The notes: generated from the letters alone by a model not told the origin. Positions 30,486-40,415 are shown, counted from the stretch's first letter. The stretch: 64,000 nucleotides of DNA from Sphingobacterium sp. CZ-UAM (GCF_002000245.1 NZ_MTCM01000002.1:620001-684000), one strand, 5' to 3'. Translations and numbers: made by a program.

Positions 30486-31569
30486 ATGACAAAAGAACAA
30501 ATTCAAGACTTGAGGGATCGTGTTACTTCCCTGAGGAGGCATCTTTGACATTGATGTCCGCAAAGAAGAAATAGAAAGAGATCAAGCGCTTACCTTAGAG
30601 GCGACCTTCTGGGATGACTCCAAAGCTGCAGAAAAAATACTGCAGGCCATCAAAAACCAGAAAGTATGGACAGATCATTTTGACGCGGTAGCCGCTGCGG
30701 TTGAAGATACCTATGTGATGTACGAGTTTTTTCAGTCCGGAGATGCAAGCGAAAAGGAACTGGACGATCAGTATAAGCTTGCATTGGCAGAGGTCGAAGA
30801 ACTGGAATTCAAAAATATGCTCAGTGCAGAGGAGGATCAGCTGGATGCGATCTTACAGATCACCGCGGGAGCGGGAGGTACAGAAAGCTGTGACTGGGCT
30901 GCCATGTTGATGCGCATGTATATCATGTGGGGCGAAAAAAATGGGTATAAAGTCACCGAGCAGGATTCTCAGGAGGGAGATGTTGCGGGAATCAAAAGTG
31001 TAACGCTGCAGCTTTCCGGAGATTTTGCCTACGGCTACCTGAAAGGTGAAAACGGTGTACATCGACTGGTTCGCATTTCGCCTTTTGACTCCAATGCAAA
31101 ACGACATACCTCTTTTGCCTCAGTTTATGTTTATCCGCTGATTGACGACAATATCGAAATAGACGTCAAAGACTCAGAGATTGAATGGGATACTTTCCGT
31201 TCGGGCGGTGCGGGCGGCCAAAATGTAAACAAAGTAGAAACGGCGGTCCGACTGCATCATAAACCCACGGGAATTATTATAAAAAATCAGGAAACAAGGT
31301 CGCAATTGCAAAATAAGGAAAATGCCTTACGCCTATTGAAATCGCAATTATACGAGATCGAAATGCGCAAAAGGCAAGAAGCCACTGCAGCAATTGAAGG
31401 AAATAAGAAGAAAATAGAATGGGGATCGCAAATTCGTAACTATGTCTTACACCCTTACAAATTGATCAAGGATTTACGCACAAATTACGAAACATCAAAT
31501 ACCCAAGCCGTGTTGGATGGGGACCTCAATGATTTCTTAAAAAATTATTTAATGGAATTTGGCGGTTAA
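30486..31569 (+). CDS. prfB: Peptide chain release factor 2, with programmed +1 frameshift
   Basis: Release factor that reads UGA and UAA stops. Translation starts at ATG 30486 ([16 protein letters not shown]), meets an in-frame TGA at 30546-30548 after 20 codons, and must shift +1 so that codon GAC at 30547 continues the frame to the stop at 31567-31569, giving about 360 residues. The SPF tripeptide that recognises UGA ([12 protein letters not shown]) and the catalytic GGQ loop ([17 protein letters not shown]) are both present. An annotation starting at the later ATG (30715) would lose the N-terminal domain. A terminator follows directly. Confidence 0.96.
30534..30549 (+). promoter_or_regulatory. 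RF2 autoregulatory frameshift signal
   Basis: Internal Shine-Dalgarno AGGAGG (30534-30539) lies three bases before CTT (30543-30545), then the stop TGA (30546-30548) and C. This is the same CTT-TGA-C arrangement that makes RF2 synthesis respond to the RF2 level in many bacteria. Confidence 0.95.
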
Positions 31570-31594
31570 CCCATCGCGAAAAATCCATCAAGTT

Positions 31595-31630
31595 AAAGGG
31601 GGTATCAGTCAGGTCTGATCCCCCCTTTTT
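31595..31630 (+). terminator. Rho-independent terminator of prfB
   Basis: Stem AAAGGGGGTATCAG / CTGATCCCCCCTTT (one mismatch) with a six-base loop, ending in TTTTT, 26 bases after the prfB stop. Confidence 0.85.
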
Positions 31631-31982
31631 CATGCAAATCACTGCCTTTTTTCGGATACATTCTTGGCACTACACTGTCAAGTTCTCTTAACAAAATCCC
31701 TGAAAACGTTAAAAAATCTTAAATGTCCACCTGCGGCATAGCCTACTATTTTTTTGGTTAATCGAAAACTATCACACATAAAACAAGTTGAATATCAACG
31801 AATTACAAAACAACGTAATGTATCAAGAACGTTACAAATAGCTGGTTACCTCAATTTTTGGCACAAAATAAAGGCATGTATTTTGCGTTTATGGATTCGT
31901 AATATTTTCATTACAAAAGGCTCCTCGCTTGAGTCCGCTAAAAAATAAAAAAGAAGAATGCATATCTAAAAATAGAACGGCT
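31631..31982. other. Long AT-rich leader region before the glycosyltransferase
   Basis: About 350 bases without a supported gene. It probably holds the promoter and a long 5' leader of the synthase/dehydrogenase pair. I find no exact TAnnTTTG element; TATTTTG near 31879 is one base short. Confidence 0.4.
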
Positions 31983-33428
31983 ATGAATTACATGAAAGAA
32001 AACTCAATCGTATCGGCGCAGATGACTAAACAATGGAAACCTGCCATGTACGACGTAAATGAAGAACAGCAGCAATCTGAGACGGCAGTAGATAAAGTCG
32101 AAGAAAGCAATTTTGGAACAAAAGAATACTTAATTTTTGGAGCGACATTTTTTACACTATTTGCATCAGTCTTTGGTGTATATATGCTCCAGCCAGATTT
32201 TGACGCCTTACGTTTTCAACGTTTAGACAGTATTTGGGGGACATTTTTAATTGGCTTGGGTATATTTTTAGCGGTTGTCGCAATTAGCTTTTTACTATTT
32301 TTAGTTGTACTCCATCGCAAATATAAGCCGATTGCCTCGGTCTCAGATGAGGAACTGCCGACCTGTACGATCATCGTGCCGGCTTATAATGAAGGACAAT
32401 TGGTTTACGATACCTTGCATAGCTTGGCAAGTAGCGATTATCCGGAAAAGAAACTGCAGATTATCGCCATTGATGACGGAAGTAAGGATAACACCTTCGC
32501 GTGGATACAACGTGCTAAAATGGAGTTAGGAGATCGTATAGAGATCTACCAACAACCCAAAAATATGGGTAAACGCCATGCATTATACCGTGGTTTTAAA
32601 TTAGGTACGGGAGAGGTATTTATCACAGTGGATAGTGACTCTGTGGTCAATAAAGATACTATTCGTAACATGGCCAGCCCTTTTGTAACCAATCAGGAAT
32701 GTGGAGCTGTAGCGGGTAACGTGCGGGTACTGAACAATAAAAAGGCTATTATACCACGTATGTTGAATGTGAGCTTCGTGTTCAGCTTTGAATTTGTACG
32801 TTCGGCTCAGAGCATGTTGGGCACCGTGATGTGTACCCCAGGCGCATTATCCGGATACCGCCGGGAAGCTGTGCTGAACTGTCTTGAAGATTGGGTTAAC
32901 CAAACGTTTATGGGACAGCCGTCAGATATTGGTGAAGATCGTGCCATGACCAATATGATCTTGAAACAGGGATATCATGTATTGTTTCAGTCCAACGCAT
33001 TAGTGTACACTGATACACCTGTACGCTATAGGAATTTATATAAAATGTTTATCCGTTGGGAACGAAGCAATGTGCGTGAAAACATTATGATGAGCCAGTT
33101 TGCCTTTAAAAACTTCCGTCAAGGACCAAAATGGGGCGCACGTATCCTATTGATCATGCAATGGCAGAAAGTACTACTTTCCTACCCCATGATGTTGCTG
33201 ATGCTTTGGACGGTATTTCACTATCCGTTGATGTTTTTAAGTTCGACTTTGGTAGGAATCCTTATTTTTTCAAGCATTCAGGCTTATTTCTTTGCATCTA
33301 AAAACTCCAACGCAAAAGAGGCATTCTGGGCATATAGCTACAGTATATTCTACGCATTTAGTTTATTTTGGATCACTCCGTACGCCATCGCTACTGCTGG
33401 ACGTAGAGGTTGGTTGACAAGGGGGTAA
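31983..33428 (+). CDS. Processive family-2 glycosyltransferase, hyaluronan/cellulose-synthase-like
   Basis: 481 residues from ATG 31983 (MNYMKENSIVSAQM); a TTG at 31929 would extend the frame. An N-terminal membrane segment pair (LIFGATFFTLFASVFGVYML; FLIGLGIFLAVVAISFLLFLVVL) is followed by a cytosolic GT-A domain: TIIVPAYNEGQ, AIDDGSKDNT, ITVDSDSVV (DxD), GEDRAMTN (the catalytic-base region) and FIRWERSNVRE, which corresponds to the Q/RxxRW motif with Met in place of Gln. Several C-terminal helices follow. The order and motifs are those of HasA-type synthases that extend and extrude a polysaccharide. The next gene makes a UDP-uronic-acid type donor, so the polymer likely contains a uronic acid. 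Confidence 0.9.
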   Translation: MNYMKENSIVSAQMTKQWKPAMYDVNEEQQQSETAVDKVEESNFGTKEYLIFGATFFTLFASVFGVYMLQPDFDALRFQRLDSIWGTFLIGLGIFLAVVAISFLLFLVVLHRKYKPIASVSDEELPTCTIIVPAYNEGQLVYDTLHSLASSDYPEKKLQIIAIDDGSKDNTFAWIQRAKMELGDRIEIYQQPKNMGKRHALYRGFKLGTGEVFITVDSDSVVNKDTIRNMASPFVTNQECGAVAGNVRVLNNKKAIIPRMLNVSFVFSFEFVRSAQSMLGTVMCTPGALSGYRREAVLNCLEDWVNQTFMGQPSDIGEDRAMTNMILKQGYHVLFQSNALVYTDTPVRYRNLYKMFIRWERSNVRENIMMSQFAFKNFRQGPKWGARILLIMQWQKVLLSYPMMLLMLWTVFHYPLMFLSSTLVGILIFSSIQAYFFASKNSNAKEAFWAYSYSIFYAFSLFWITPYAIATAGRRGWLTRG

Positions 33429-33467
33429 TTTCGATGTAAAGAATGTATCTTTACTTTAAATATAAAT

Positions 33468-34769
33468 ATGACAGACTTTCAGATAAAAAAAATTGCCATC
33501 ATTGGTCAGGGTTATGTGGGATTGCCTTTAGCGATAGCTTTCTCTGAATTCTTTCCAGTGATCGGCTTCGATATCAACAAAACACGTATTGACGAACTTA
33601 AGGCGGGTGTAGACCGTACATTGGAGACTCCCGAAGATGAGCTGATGCGTGCTCGGAACTTATTTACAACATCGGAACAGCGCAAAGGGTATGATGCAAG
33701 TGCAAACGTTCAAGATATCGCTGATGCCAATGTATATATTGTCACTGTACCGACACCCATAGATCGTTATAACTCACCGGACCTGTCGCCACTGTTGGCG
33801 GCTTCCAAAATGATCGGAGAACTCCTAAAAGCGGGTGATCTGGTTATTTATGAATCCACCGTATACCCCGGTTGTACTGAAGAAGAGTGTATTCCGGTTT
33901 TAGAAAAGAACTCAGGATTAAAATTTAATCAGGACTTCTTTGTTGGATATTCCCCTGAGCGTATAAATCCTGGCGATAAGGTGAATTCGTTGCAAAAAGT
34001 GATGAAAGTAACTTCAGGCAGTACTGCTGCCGCAGGATTTGTGGTGGATGGTCTTTATAAAAAAATTATTCACGCGGGTACGCACCTGGCACCGTCAATC
34101 AAAGTCGCCGAAGCAGCAAAAGTGATTGAGAATGCACAGCGCGATGTCAATATCTCTTTTATGAATGAGCTGGCCCTGATCTTTGACCGCGTGGGCATAG
34201 ATACACAGGATGTGCTCGATGCTGCCGGTACAAAGTATAATTTCCTCCGTTTCAAACCCGGTTTGGTTGGTGGGCATTGTATTTCGGTAGATCCCTATTA
34301 TCTGGCTCAAAAGGCAACACAATTAGGCTATCATCCCCATGTCATTCTATCGGGGCGGGAAGTCAATGACCAGGTCGCTTCTTTTATTGCCTCAAAGGTC
34401 GTCAAATTGATGATTCAGAAGAACATCAAATTTGATGGCGCCAAAGCTTTGGTATTGGGTGTTACCTTTAAAGAAAACTGTCCTGATATCCGCAATAGTA
34501 AGGTGGTTGACATGATTCAGGATTTGAAAGAATTTGGTCTGGAGGTTGATATTTATGACCCGTGGGTAAACACCGATGAATTAAAAAAACATTTTGGTCT
34601 GGATTTACTAAAAACTCTCCCCCAGACAGGCGATTATGATAGTATCATCCTTGCTGTTGGACATCGGGAATTTTTACAGCTTGACCTCAAAAATTTAAAA
34701 AAGAATCCATCGGTTGTATTCGATATCAAAGGAATACTGGATCGAAACTTAGTAGACGCTCGCTTGTAG
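33468..34769 (+). CDS. UDP-sugar 6-dehydrogenase (TviB/WbpA-like UDP-N-acetylhexosamine type)
   Basis: 433 residues. An NAD-dependent four-electron oxidase that turns a UDP-hexose or UDP-HexNAc into the UDP-uronic acid. The N-terminal Rossmann motif IGQGYVGLPLAIAFSE, the VPTPID loop, ESTVYPGCTEE, YSPERINPGD, and the catalytic cysteine segment LVGGHCISVDPYYLA are all present. The sequence around FDINKTRIDELKAGVDRTLE resembles the Vi-antigen TviB/WbpO branch (UDP-GlcNAc or UDP-GalNAc) more than UDP-glucose dehydrogenases, so the sugar made may be an N-acetylhexosaminuronic acid. It follows the synthase by 39 bases, in one operon closed by a strong terminator. Confidence 0.93.
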   Translation: MTDFQIKKIAIIGQGYVGLPLAIAFSEFFPVIGFDINKTRIDELKAGVDRTLETPEDELMRARNLFTTSEQRKGYDASANVQDIADANVYIVTVPTPIDRYNSPDLSPLLAASKMIGELLKAGDLVIYESTVYPGCTEEECIPVLEKNSGLKFNQDFFVGYSPERINPGDKVNSLQKVMKVTSGSTAAAGFVVDGLYKKIIHAGTHLAPSIKVAEAAKVIENAQRDVNISFMNELALIFDRVGIDTQDVLDAAGTKYNFLRFKPGLVGGHCISVDPYYLAQKATQLGYHPHVILSGREVNDQVASFIASKVVKLMIQKNIKFDGAKALVLGVTFKENCPDIRNSKVVDMIQDLKEFGLEVDIYDPWVNTDELKKHFGLDLLKTLPQTGDYDSIILAVGHREFLQLDLKNLKKNPSVVFDIKGILDRNLVDARL

Positions 34770-34808
34770 CACCGTATATTTTTAGCATATTTCTGACAAC
34801 ATTCTTCT

Positions 34809-34856
34809 AAACAGTCAGTTTTCTCTTTAAGTAACGAGAAAACTGACTGTTTTTGT
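34809..34856 (+). terminator. Rho-independent terminator of the synthase/dehydrogenase operon
   Basis: Perfect 17-bp stem AAACAGTCAGTTTTCTC / GAGAAAACTGACTGTTT with a ten-base loop, ending TTTTTG. Confidence 0.9.
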
Positions 34857-34939
34857 TATAAATGCAGGTTATGCAATCGTTTGTTTTAAAAAATAGCATC
34901 AAATCTTTTGTTTTTAATATTAACTTAACACCACAATTA

Positions 34940-34947
34940 TAAATTTG
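34940..34947 (+). promoter_or_regulatory. Candidate -7 promoter element of the first sigma/FecR locus
   Basis: TAAATTTG fits TAnnTTTG, 44 bases before the sigma-factor start. The nearest TTG is too far upstream, so the -33 part is not supported. Confidence 0.4.
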
Positions 34948-34990
34948 ACCTCATTAAACTAAGAGATATTTAGCACAAATTGCGGTACCT

Positions 34991-35533
34991 ATGGAACAGT
35001 TAGACGACACCGAGCTATTCACTAGAATTCAAGCGGATGACCGTTATGCTTTTTCTGAATTAGTCAATCGCTATTCAGACATTCTTTTCCGTTTCATTCA
35101 GCGCCGTGTTTCCTGTATTGAAGACAGCGAAGATATTTTGCAGGAAGTATTTGTTTCACTCTGGAATCAGCGTCTTCATATTACAATAGCCTACTCGCTA
35201 TATCCGTATCTATTTCAAACCGCTAAGTATAAGATTATCGACTGGACAATAAATGAACAAAAGAAAATTGTCCGTGCCGAAAAACTATTGGCAAATTTCC
35301 AAGAAGAATCGACTTCTCCAACCTCTGAGGAGGAACTACTGGCAAAAGAATTAGCCCAATTGATCGACACAGAAATAGAAAAAATGCCAACAACAATGAA
35401 ATCAGCATTTTCACTCAGCCGAAAGGAAGCGATGTCCATCAAAGATATTGCTTCGGAACTAGCCCTATCCGAGCAAACCGTCAAAAACAATATTTCGTTA
35501 GCCCTCGGATGGCTTAAACTTCGTTTTAAATAA
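34991..35533 (+). CDS. ECF-type RNA polymerase sigma factor (SusCD-linked)
   Basis: 180 residues. Region 2 (FSELVNRYSDILFRFIQRRV, DSEDILQEVFVSLW) and region 4 (MPTTMKSAFSLSRKEAMSIKDIASELALSEQTVKNNISLALGWLKLRF) are complete. Such sigma factors in Bacteroidota are held by the FecR protein encoded next and released when the STN-domain SusC binds its substrate. The gene opens a sigma-FecR-SusC-SusD-phosphoesterase cluster, which it probably activates. Confidence 0.93.
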   Translation: MEQLDDTELFTRIQADDRYAFSELVNRYSDILFRFIQRRVSCIEDSEDILQEVFVSLWNQRLHITIAYSLYPYLFQTAKYKIIDWTINEQKKIVRAEKLLANFQEESTSPTSEEELLAKELAQLIDTEIEKMPTTMKSAFSLSRKEAMSIKDIASELALSEQTVKNNISLALGWLKLRFK

Positions 35534-35630
35534 CGGAGCATAAAAAATATAACACTCATTTACAGCGGATTACAAAATTACCGTAATTTTCTTCGGTACT
35601 ATTATTCCCCTATACAGATTATAGGTCTGT

Positions 35631-36746
35631 ATGAAGGAACAAGAATCGTCAGATCAAGCTAAAGCTTTGCTCAAAAAATATCTGGAAGGTCAGTGTACGC
35701 CAGAAGAAGAACAACAGGTTCTTCACTGGTTTTATGCGCAGGATCATCCCGAGGAGGAGCCGTTAACAAAGGAATACCGCGCGGGGTTAGCACCACGTAT
35801 CAATACCAGACTGGAGGAACAACTATTTGGTGAATCTACCCCTACCGTCAGCCGCCCCCTCTGGTTTCGTTCCAAATGGATGGTAGCGGCAATGCTGGTG
35901 GCCGTTTCAGGCTTTGGTCTGTGGATGTATAACAGCTTGTCCCCGTCGGATCACAGGCTGCAGGAACTGGCCGCGGAGGTGCCTTCACATGACAAGACCT
36001 TTCACAACGATATCCTACCCGGAGGGCATTATGCCAAAATCATCACAGCAAAAGGGGAAGAACATACACTAGCCGACCCGTTCATTCAGCGGCTTGAACA
36101 ATCATCCGATCAACAGGGAAAGAATTTTCTTGTTGATGTTCCTAAAGCTGGTTCTTATATGGTTATTCTTGAAGATGGCACAAAAGTATGGTTGAATGCT
36201 TCCACAAAATTGTCGTATCCTACACATTTCGAGTCCGATCAACGTCAAGTTGCTTTAACGGGAGAAGCGTATTTTGAGGTAGCAAAAGATGCAAACAGAC
36301 CTTTCCGGATCAATGCCAACGGTACCACAATTGAAGTCCTCGGGACAACTTTTAATGTCAATGCCTATCACGAGGAGGTCGCTACATCATTAGTGGAGGG
36401 TAGCGTGAAAGTCCTGAAGGAAGGTAAGCAAATGATTATCAAGCCCGGTCAACAGGCAACCACATCGCTGACAAACGATATCAAAGTCACCACCACAGAC
36501 CTGGCTAAAAATACAGCCTGGCAACGGGATGAATTTTATTTCGATGGCAGCAATTTTAGCGATATTTCTCTTCAGATCGCCCGATGGTATAATGTTGAAT
36601 TTGAAAATTTGGAAACAATTGGCACAAATTCGACTTACAAAGGCTCTATCAGCAGAAATAGTAGACTTTCAGAGGTATTGCAGATCCTGGCTCTGGCCAC
36701 GGGGCGCAAATTTGACATTATCGGACGAAAGGTTATAATACAATGA
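35631..36746 (+). CDS. FecR-family anti-sigma factor
   Basis: 371 residues. A short cytosolic N-terminal part (KKYLEGQCTPEEEQQVLHWF) is followed by one membrane helix near residues 84-104 (KWMVAAMLVAVSGFGLWMY). The periplasmic FecR domain (LEDGTKVWLNASTKLSYPTHF, VALTGEAYFEVAKDANRPFRI) and a C-terminal DUF4974-type STN-like domain (FSDISLQIARWYNVEFE) complete it. It transmits the signal from SusC to the sigma factor encoded 97 bases upstream. Confidence 0.93.
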   Translation: MKEQESSDQAKALLKKYLEGQCTPEEEQQVLHWFYAQDHPEEEPLTKEYRAGLAPRINTRLEEQLFGESTPTVSRPLWFRSKWMVAAMLVAVSGFGLWMYNSLSPSDHRLQELAAEVPSHDKTFHNDILPGGHYAKIITAKGEEHTLADPFIQRLEQSSDQQGKNFLVDVPKAGSYMVILEDGTKVWLNASTKLSYPTHFESDQRQVALTGEAYFEVAKDANRPFRINANGTTIEVLGTTFNVNAYHEEVATSLVEGSVKVLKEGKQMIIKPGQQATTSLTNDIKVTTTDLAKNTAWQRDEFYFDGSNFSDISLQIARWYNVEFENLETIGTNSTYKGSISRNSRLSEVLQILALATGRKFDIIGRKVIIQ

Positions 36747-36817
36747 GATTAATTACCCAAATATTAAACGGCCTATGGTATAGACATCAACTTTAGCGCC
36801 TTGCGATTAACAAAAAA

Positions 36818-36837
36818 GGGGATGTTGACGCATCCCC
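36818..36837 (+). other. Intercistronic hairpin between fecR and susC
   Basis: Arms GGGGATG and CATCCCC with a six-base loop, preceded by six A and not followed by a T run on the plus strand. It may stabilise or separate the SusC message, and as a plus-strand terminator it would be poor. Confidence 0.5.
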
Positions 36838-36906
36838 GGTTAAATTCAAGGCTTATTTTACTGATTACCAACAGAAATTTTAAAACCTTAAAAATCATTC
36901 TAATTT

Positions 36907-39900
36907 ATGAATTTTTTTTCTCCATTAAAAAGGCAGGAGAAAGATCGGGGATTCCGTATCCCTCCAGCCTTTAAAACTTTATGTATGATAAAGTTAAGCA
37001 CCCTTTCCTTGCTTTCCCTCGCACTTGGAGCCCATGCTTCGGGAACAGCACAGACTGTCAATCTTTCTTTGAAAAAAGTACGGATAGAGAAAGTTTTGCA
37101 AGAAATTTCAAAACAAACTGACCTCCGCTTTTTCTATGACGAAAAACTATTGAACAGTTTGCAGCCTGTGAGTATCCAAATGGATCACGGCCCTATACAA
37201 CAGGCCCTATCCAAGGTTCTTAAAGGTCAGAACCTGACCTATCAGATTCTTAACAACACGATCGTCATTTCAGAAAAACAACGCACAGATATCGAAATAA
37301 CAGGTACTGTACGTAGTACAGAATCTGCCCTGGCCGGTGTTACCGTATCTGTGGAGGGACATACTACACTTTCGACGAAAACTGATGCCAATGGCCAGTT
37401 TAAACTCCGTGTACCGGAAAACGCTGTATTGGTATTTCAATATATGGGATATACCACAGCGCGTGTGCAGATAGGCAGTCAACGTACAGTCAACATGACC
37501 CTACAGGCGAGCAACTCACAGTTGGATGAGGTTGTTGTTGTCGGCTACGGTACGCAGCGAAAAGTGAACCTAACGGGGGCTGTTGATATGATCTCTTCAA
37601 AACAACTGGAAAGCCGTCCGATTGCAAATCTTGGCGCTGGACTTCAAGGATTAATCCCCAACTTAAATATTACCACTTCCAATGGCCGTGCTTCCACAAA
37701 TCCTGAATTTAACGTACGCGGATTTACCAGTCTAAATGGTGGAGCACCGTTAATTTTGGTCGATAATATCCCCTACTCTCCGGATGAAGTTGCACGTATC
37801 AACCCAAATGATGTCGAATCCGTGTCGGTATTGAAAGATGCTGCTTCAGCCGCGATTTATGGTGCCCGTGGTGGTTTTGGGGTGGTATTAATCACCACAA
37901 AAAAAGCGAAGAGCGGTCAGCTTGATGTGAATTTCAGCACCAATGTTGGCTATAGAACTTTAGGCAAGCTCCCTGAATTCATTACTGACCCTTACGAAGT
38001 AATGGCCATTAAACACGAAGCCGGAAAACCTTTATACAACTCGTATCCGGAATCTGCTCGTGAATATGCAAAAAAACGTTCGTTGGACCCTTCTTTACCT
38101 GCGGTAACACTATCCGATAATGGTCAGGACTGGGTATATACGGGAAGCACGGATTGGCTGAAAGAGGCCTACAATAAAACTGCTCCAACCTATAATGCCA
38201 ACTTAAGTATTGCCAAAAAGTCGGATAAAATCGGCTATTACCTCTCCAGTGATTACTATAGACAAGATGGGCTTTTAAAATATGGAAATGATGTTTACAA
38301 GCGTTACAATGTCAGAGGTAAGGTAGATTTTGATGTTACCGACTGGCTACAGGTATCTAATAATACATTGCTTACCAGCATGAACTATGATACCCCTGTA
38401 GTTTTGGATGCGGGCGACAGCTTTTTCTGGAGAGTAAACCGAACCAACTCGCTCGATGTACCCCGAAATCCGGATGGTAGCTGGACAAGAGCTGGTGCAC
38501 AGGTATTAGGTTCATTACAAGAAGGTGGGCGTAATGATAATCGTATCAACGAATTTGTAACCACATTCTCCGCAAAGGCCGCGTTGATCAAAGGGATCTG
38601 GGACTTAAATGCCGATGCTACTTTCAGACGCAGCTCAGGATTAAAAAGATCATATGATGTTCCCTCGAAGTACAAAACGGGACCAGAGGCTATTCTAACG
38701 CCAACATTTTCGAATACCTATGCAAGAAATGAGAATGATCTCACCCGATATAATGTCTATAATATCTACACTGATTTTCATAAAAATTTTGGGGATCATT
38801 ATTTACAGGCACTTGCAGGTTATAACCAGGAGTACAACTACAACAACTACAATTACATACAGGCATTAAATCTCATCTCCACAACGGTGCCTTCCATCGG
38901 AAGTGCGACGGGAAATATCTCAAAAGATGAACGTATTAAAGACTGGGCAGTACAGGGTATATTTGCCCGCGTCAGCTATAGTTATAAAGATAAATATCTG
39001 GCAGAATTCAATGGTCGATTTGATGGTTCGTCCCGTTTTCCGAAGAATAACAGATGGGGTTTCTTTCCTTCGGCCTCTGCTGGATGGGTAATCTCCAAGG
39101 AGAATTTTTTCGAACCGGTGAAAAATACGCTGGCAATGGATTTCCTAAAAATCAGGGGTTCTTATGGATCTTTGGGCAACCAATTGTTCAGATATGATGC
39201 TGATTTCCCTTATTACGATGCCTATCCATATATGCCAATTATGGACAATAAACTAGCCGACTACATCCTGGGGAATGGTAAACCACCGGCTGTCTATGCT
39301 CCGCGGGCTGTTTCGGATAATTTCACTTGGGAGACAATCCAAACGGTCAATGCGGGTATTGATATGGGATTTTTCAATAACAAGCTCGGCGTCAACTTTG
39401 ATAAATATACCCGTTATACCAAGGATATGTTGGTACCGGGCAAAGAATTGCCGGGACCATTTGGGGCAAAGATTCCCGTACAAAATGCCGGTGACTTAAA
39501 AACAAAAGGCTGGGAGTTGCGTTTGAGCTGGCGTGACAGCAAGGAACTAAGCGGTTCTCCATTCTGGTATAATGTCGCCTTTACACTGGCGGATAGCCGT
39601 TCATGGATAACCCGTTTTGATAATCCGACAAAATCCTTAGGCGATCAATGGGACAGACATTATGTAGGGAAGGAAATTGGTGAAATCTGGGGTGCGGACA
39701 TCGTTGGTTTTTTTGAAGATGATGCTGCCGCAGCTGCCTCCAAACAGTCTGCTATGGGAACGGATGATCAATCTTATAAGTTCTATGCCGGTGATCCTGT
39801 CTTTGCTGACCTAAATGGAGATGGCAAAGTGGATATGGGCAAAAAGACGGTGGATGACGCCGGCGATATGCATATTGTTGGTAATAACAGTGCAAGGCTA

Positions 39901-40398
39901 CCTTATAGTTTGGATCTCTCCACAGGATGGAAAGGCTTTGATTTACGCGTATTCTTACAGGGTATAGGTAAGCGTGACTGGTATCCGGGAGCTTCCAACA
40001 TCTACTTCTGGGGTGTCTATGCTCAACCTTGGACAAATCCAACGGTACAAAATGGCGATCATTGGAAATCTAAAGACGAAATTGGCTACTTCCCTGCTGT
40101 GCGTGCTTACTCTGCCGAAGATAATTATCAACAGCTCGGTATTCCAAACAAACGTTATATGCAGAATGGTGCTTATATGCGGGTAAAAAATCTTACGCTT
40201 GGCTATACGCTACCAGAATCTGTATTACAACGTATCAAATTGCGAAAAGTACGTTTCTTCTTCAGTGCAGAAAACGTTTTTGAGATCTCTCATATTAAGG
40301 TGAAATTGGATCCGGAATCGATAGGATCAGGTAACAGGGCGCAAGCTGCATATCCATTCCAGCGGACGTATACATTTGGTCTGAATGTAAATCTTTAA
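36907..40398 (+). CDS. SusC/RagA-family TonB-linked transporter with STN signalling domain
   Basis: 1163 residues. The N-terminus has an extended cytosolic stretch before the signal peptide (MIKLSTLSLLSLALGAHA), common in FecR-linked SusC proteins. Order of domains: STN (VNLSLKKVRIEKVLQEISKQ... to about residue 125), CarboxypepD_reg-like (ITGTVRSTESALAGVTVSVEG), the DEVVVVGYGTQRKVNLTGAV motif, plug (FNVRGFTSLNGGAPLILVDNIPY; AAIYGARGGFGVVLITTK), and a 22-strand barrel. The STN domain contacts FecR. The SusD partner starts 18 bases after the stop. Confidence 0.95.
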   Translation: MNFFSPLKRQEKDRGFRIPPAFKTLCMIKLSTLSLLSLALGAHASGTAQTVNLSLKKVRIEKVLQEISKQTDLRFFYDEKLLNSLQPVSIQMDHGPIQQALSKVLKGQNLTYQILNNTIVISEKQRTDIEITGTVRSTESALAGVTVSVEGHTTLSTKTDANGQFKLRVPENAVLVFQYMGYTTARVQIGSQRTVNMTLQASNSQLDEVVVVGYGTQRKVNLTGAVDMISSKQLESRPIANLGAGLQGLIPNLNITTSNGRASTNPEFNVRGFTSLNGGAPLILVDNIPYSPDEVARINPNDVESVSVLKDAASAAIYGARGGFGVVLITTKKAKSGQLDVNFSTNVGYRTLGKLPEFITDPYEVMAIKHEAGKPLYNSYPESAREYAKKRSLDPSLPAVTLSDNGQDWVYTGSTDWLKEAYNKTAPTYNANLSIAKKSDKIGYYLSSDYYRQDGLLKYGNDVYKRYNVRGKVDFDVTDWLQVSNNTLLTSMNYDTPVVLDAGDSFFWRVNRTNSLDVPRNPDGSWTRAGAQVLGSLQEGGRNDNRINEFVTTFSAKAALIKGIWDLNADATFRRSSGLKRSYDVPSKYKTGPEAILTPTFSNTYARNENDLTRYNVYNIYTDFHKNFGDHYLQALAGYNQEYNYNNYNYIQALNLISTTVPSIGSATGNISKDERIKDWAVQGIFARVSYSYKDKYLAEFNGRFDGSSRFPKNNRWGFFPSASAGWVISKENFFEPVKNTLAMDFLKIRGSYGSLGNQLFRYDADFPYYDAYPYMPIMDNKLADYILGNGKPPAVYAPRAVSDNFTWETIQTVNAGIDMGFFNNKLGVNFDKYTRYTKDMLVPGKELPGPFGAKIPVQNAGDLKTKGWELRLSWRDSKELSGSPFWYNVAFTLADSRSWITRFDNPTKSLGDQWDRHYVGKEIGEIWGADIVGFFEDDAAAAASKQSAMGTDDQSYKFYAGDPVFADLNGDGKVDMGKKTVDDAGDMHIVGNNSARLPYSLDLSTGWKGFDLRVFLQGIGKRDWYPGASNIYFWGVYAQPWTNPTVQNGDHWKSKDEIGYFPAVRAYSAEDNYQQLGIPNKRYMQNGAYMRVKNLTLGYTLPESVLQRIKLRKVRFFFSAENVFEISHIKVKLDPESIGSGNRAQAAYPFQRTYTFGLNVNL

Positions 40399-40415
40399 TC
40401 TCTAAATCTAAAAAA

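Noticed and set aside
30715-31569. prfB starting at the ATG at 30715
   Set aside because: The N-terminal RF2 domain and the frameshift signal lie upstream; this ATG is internal.
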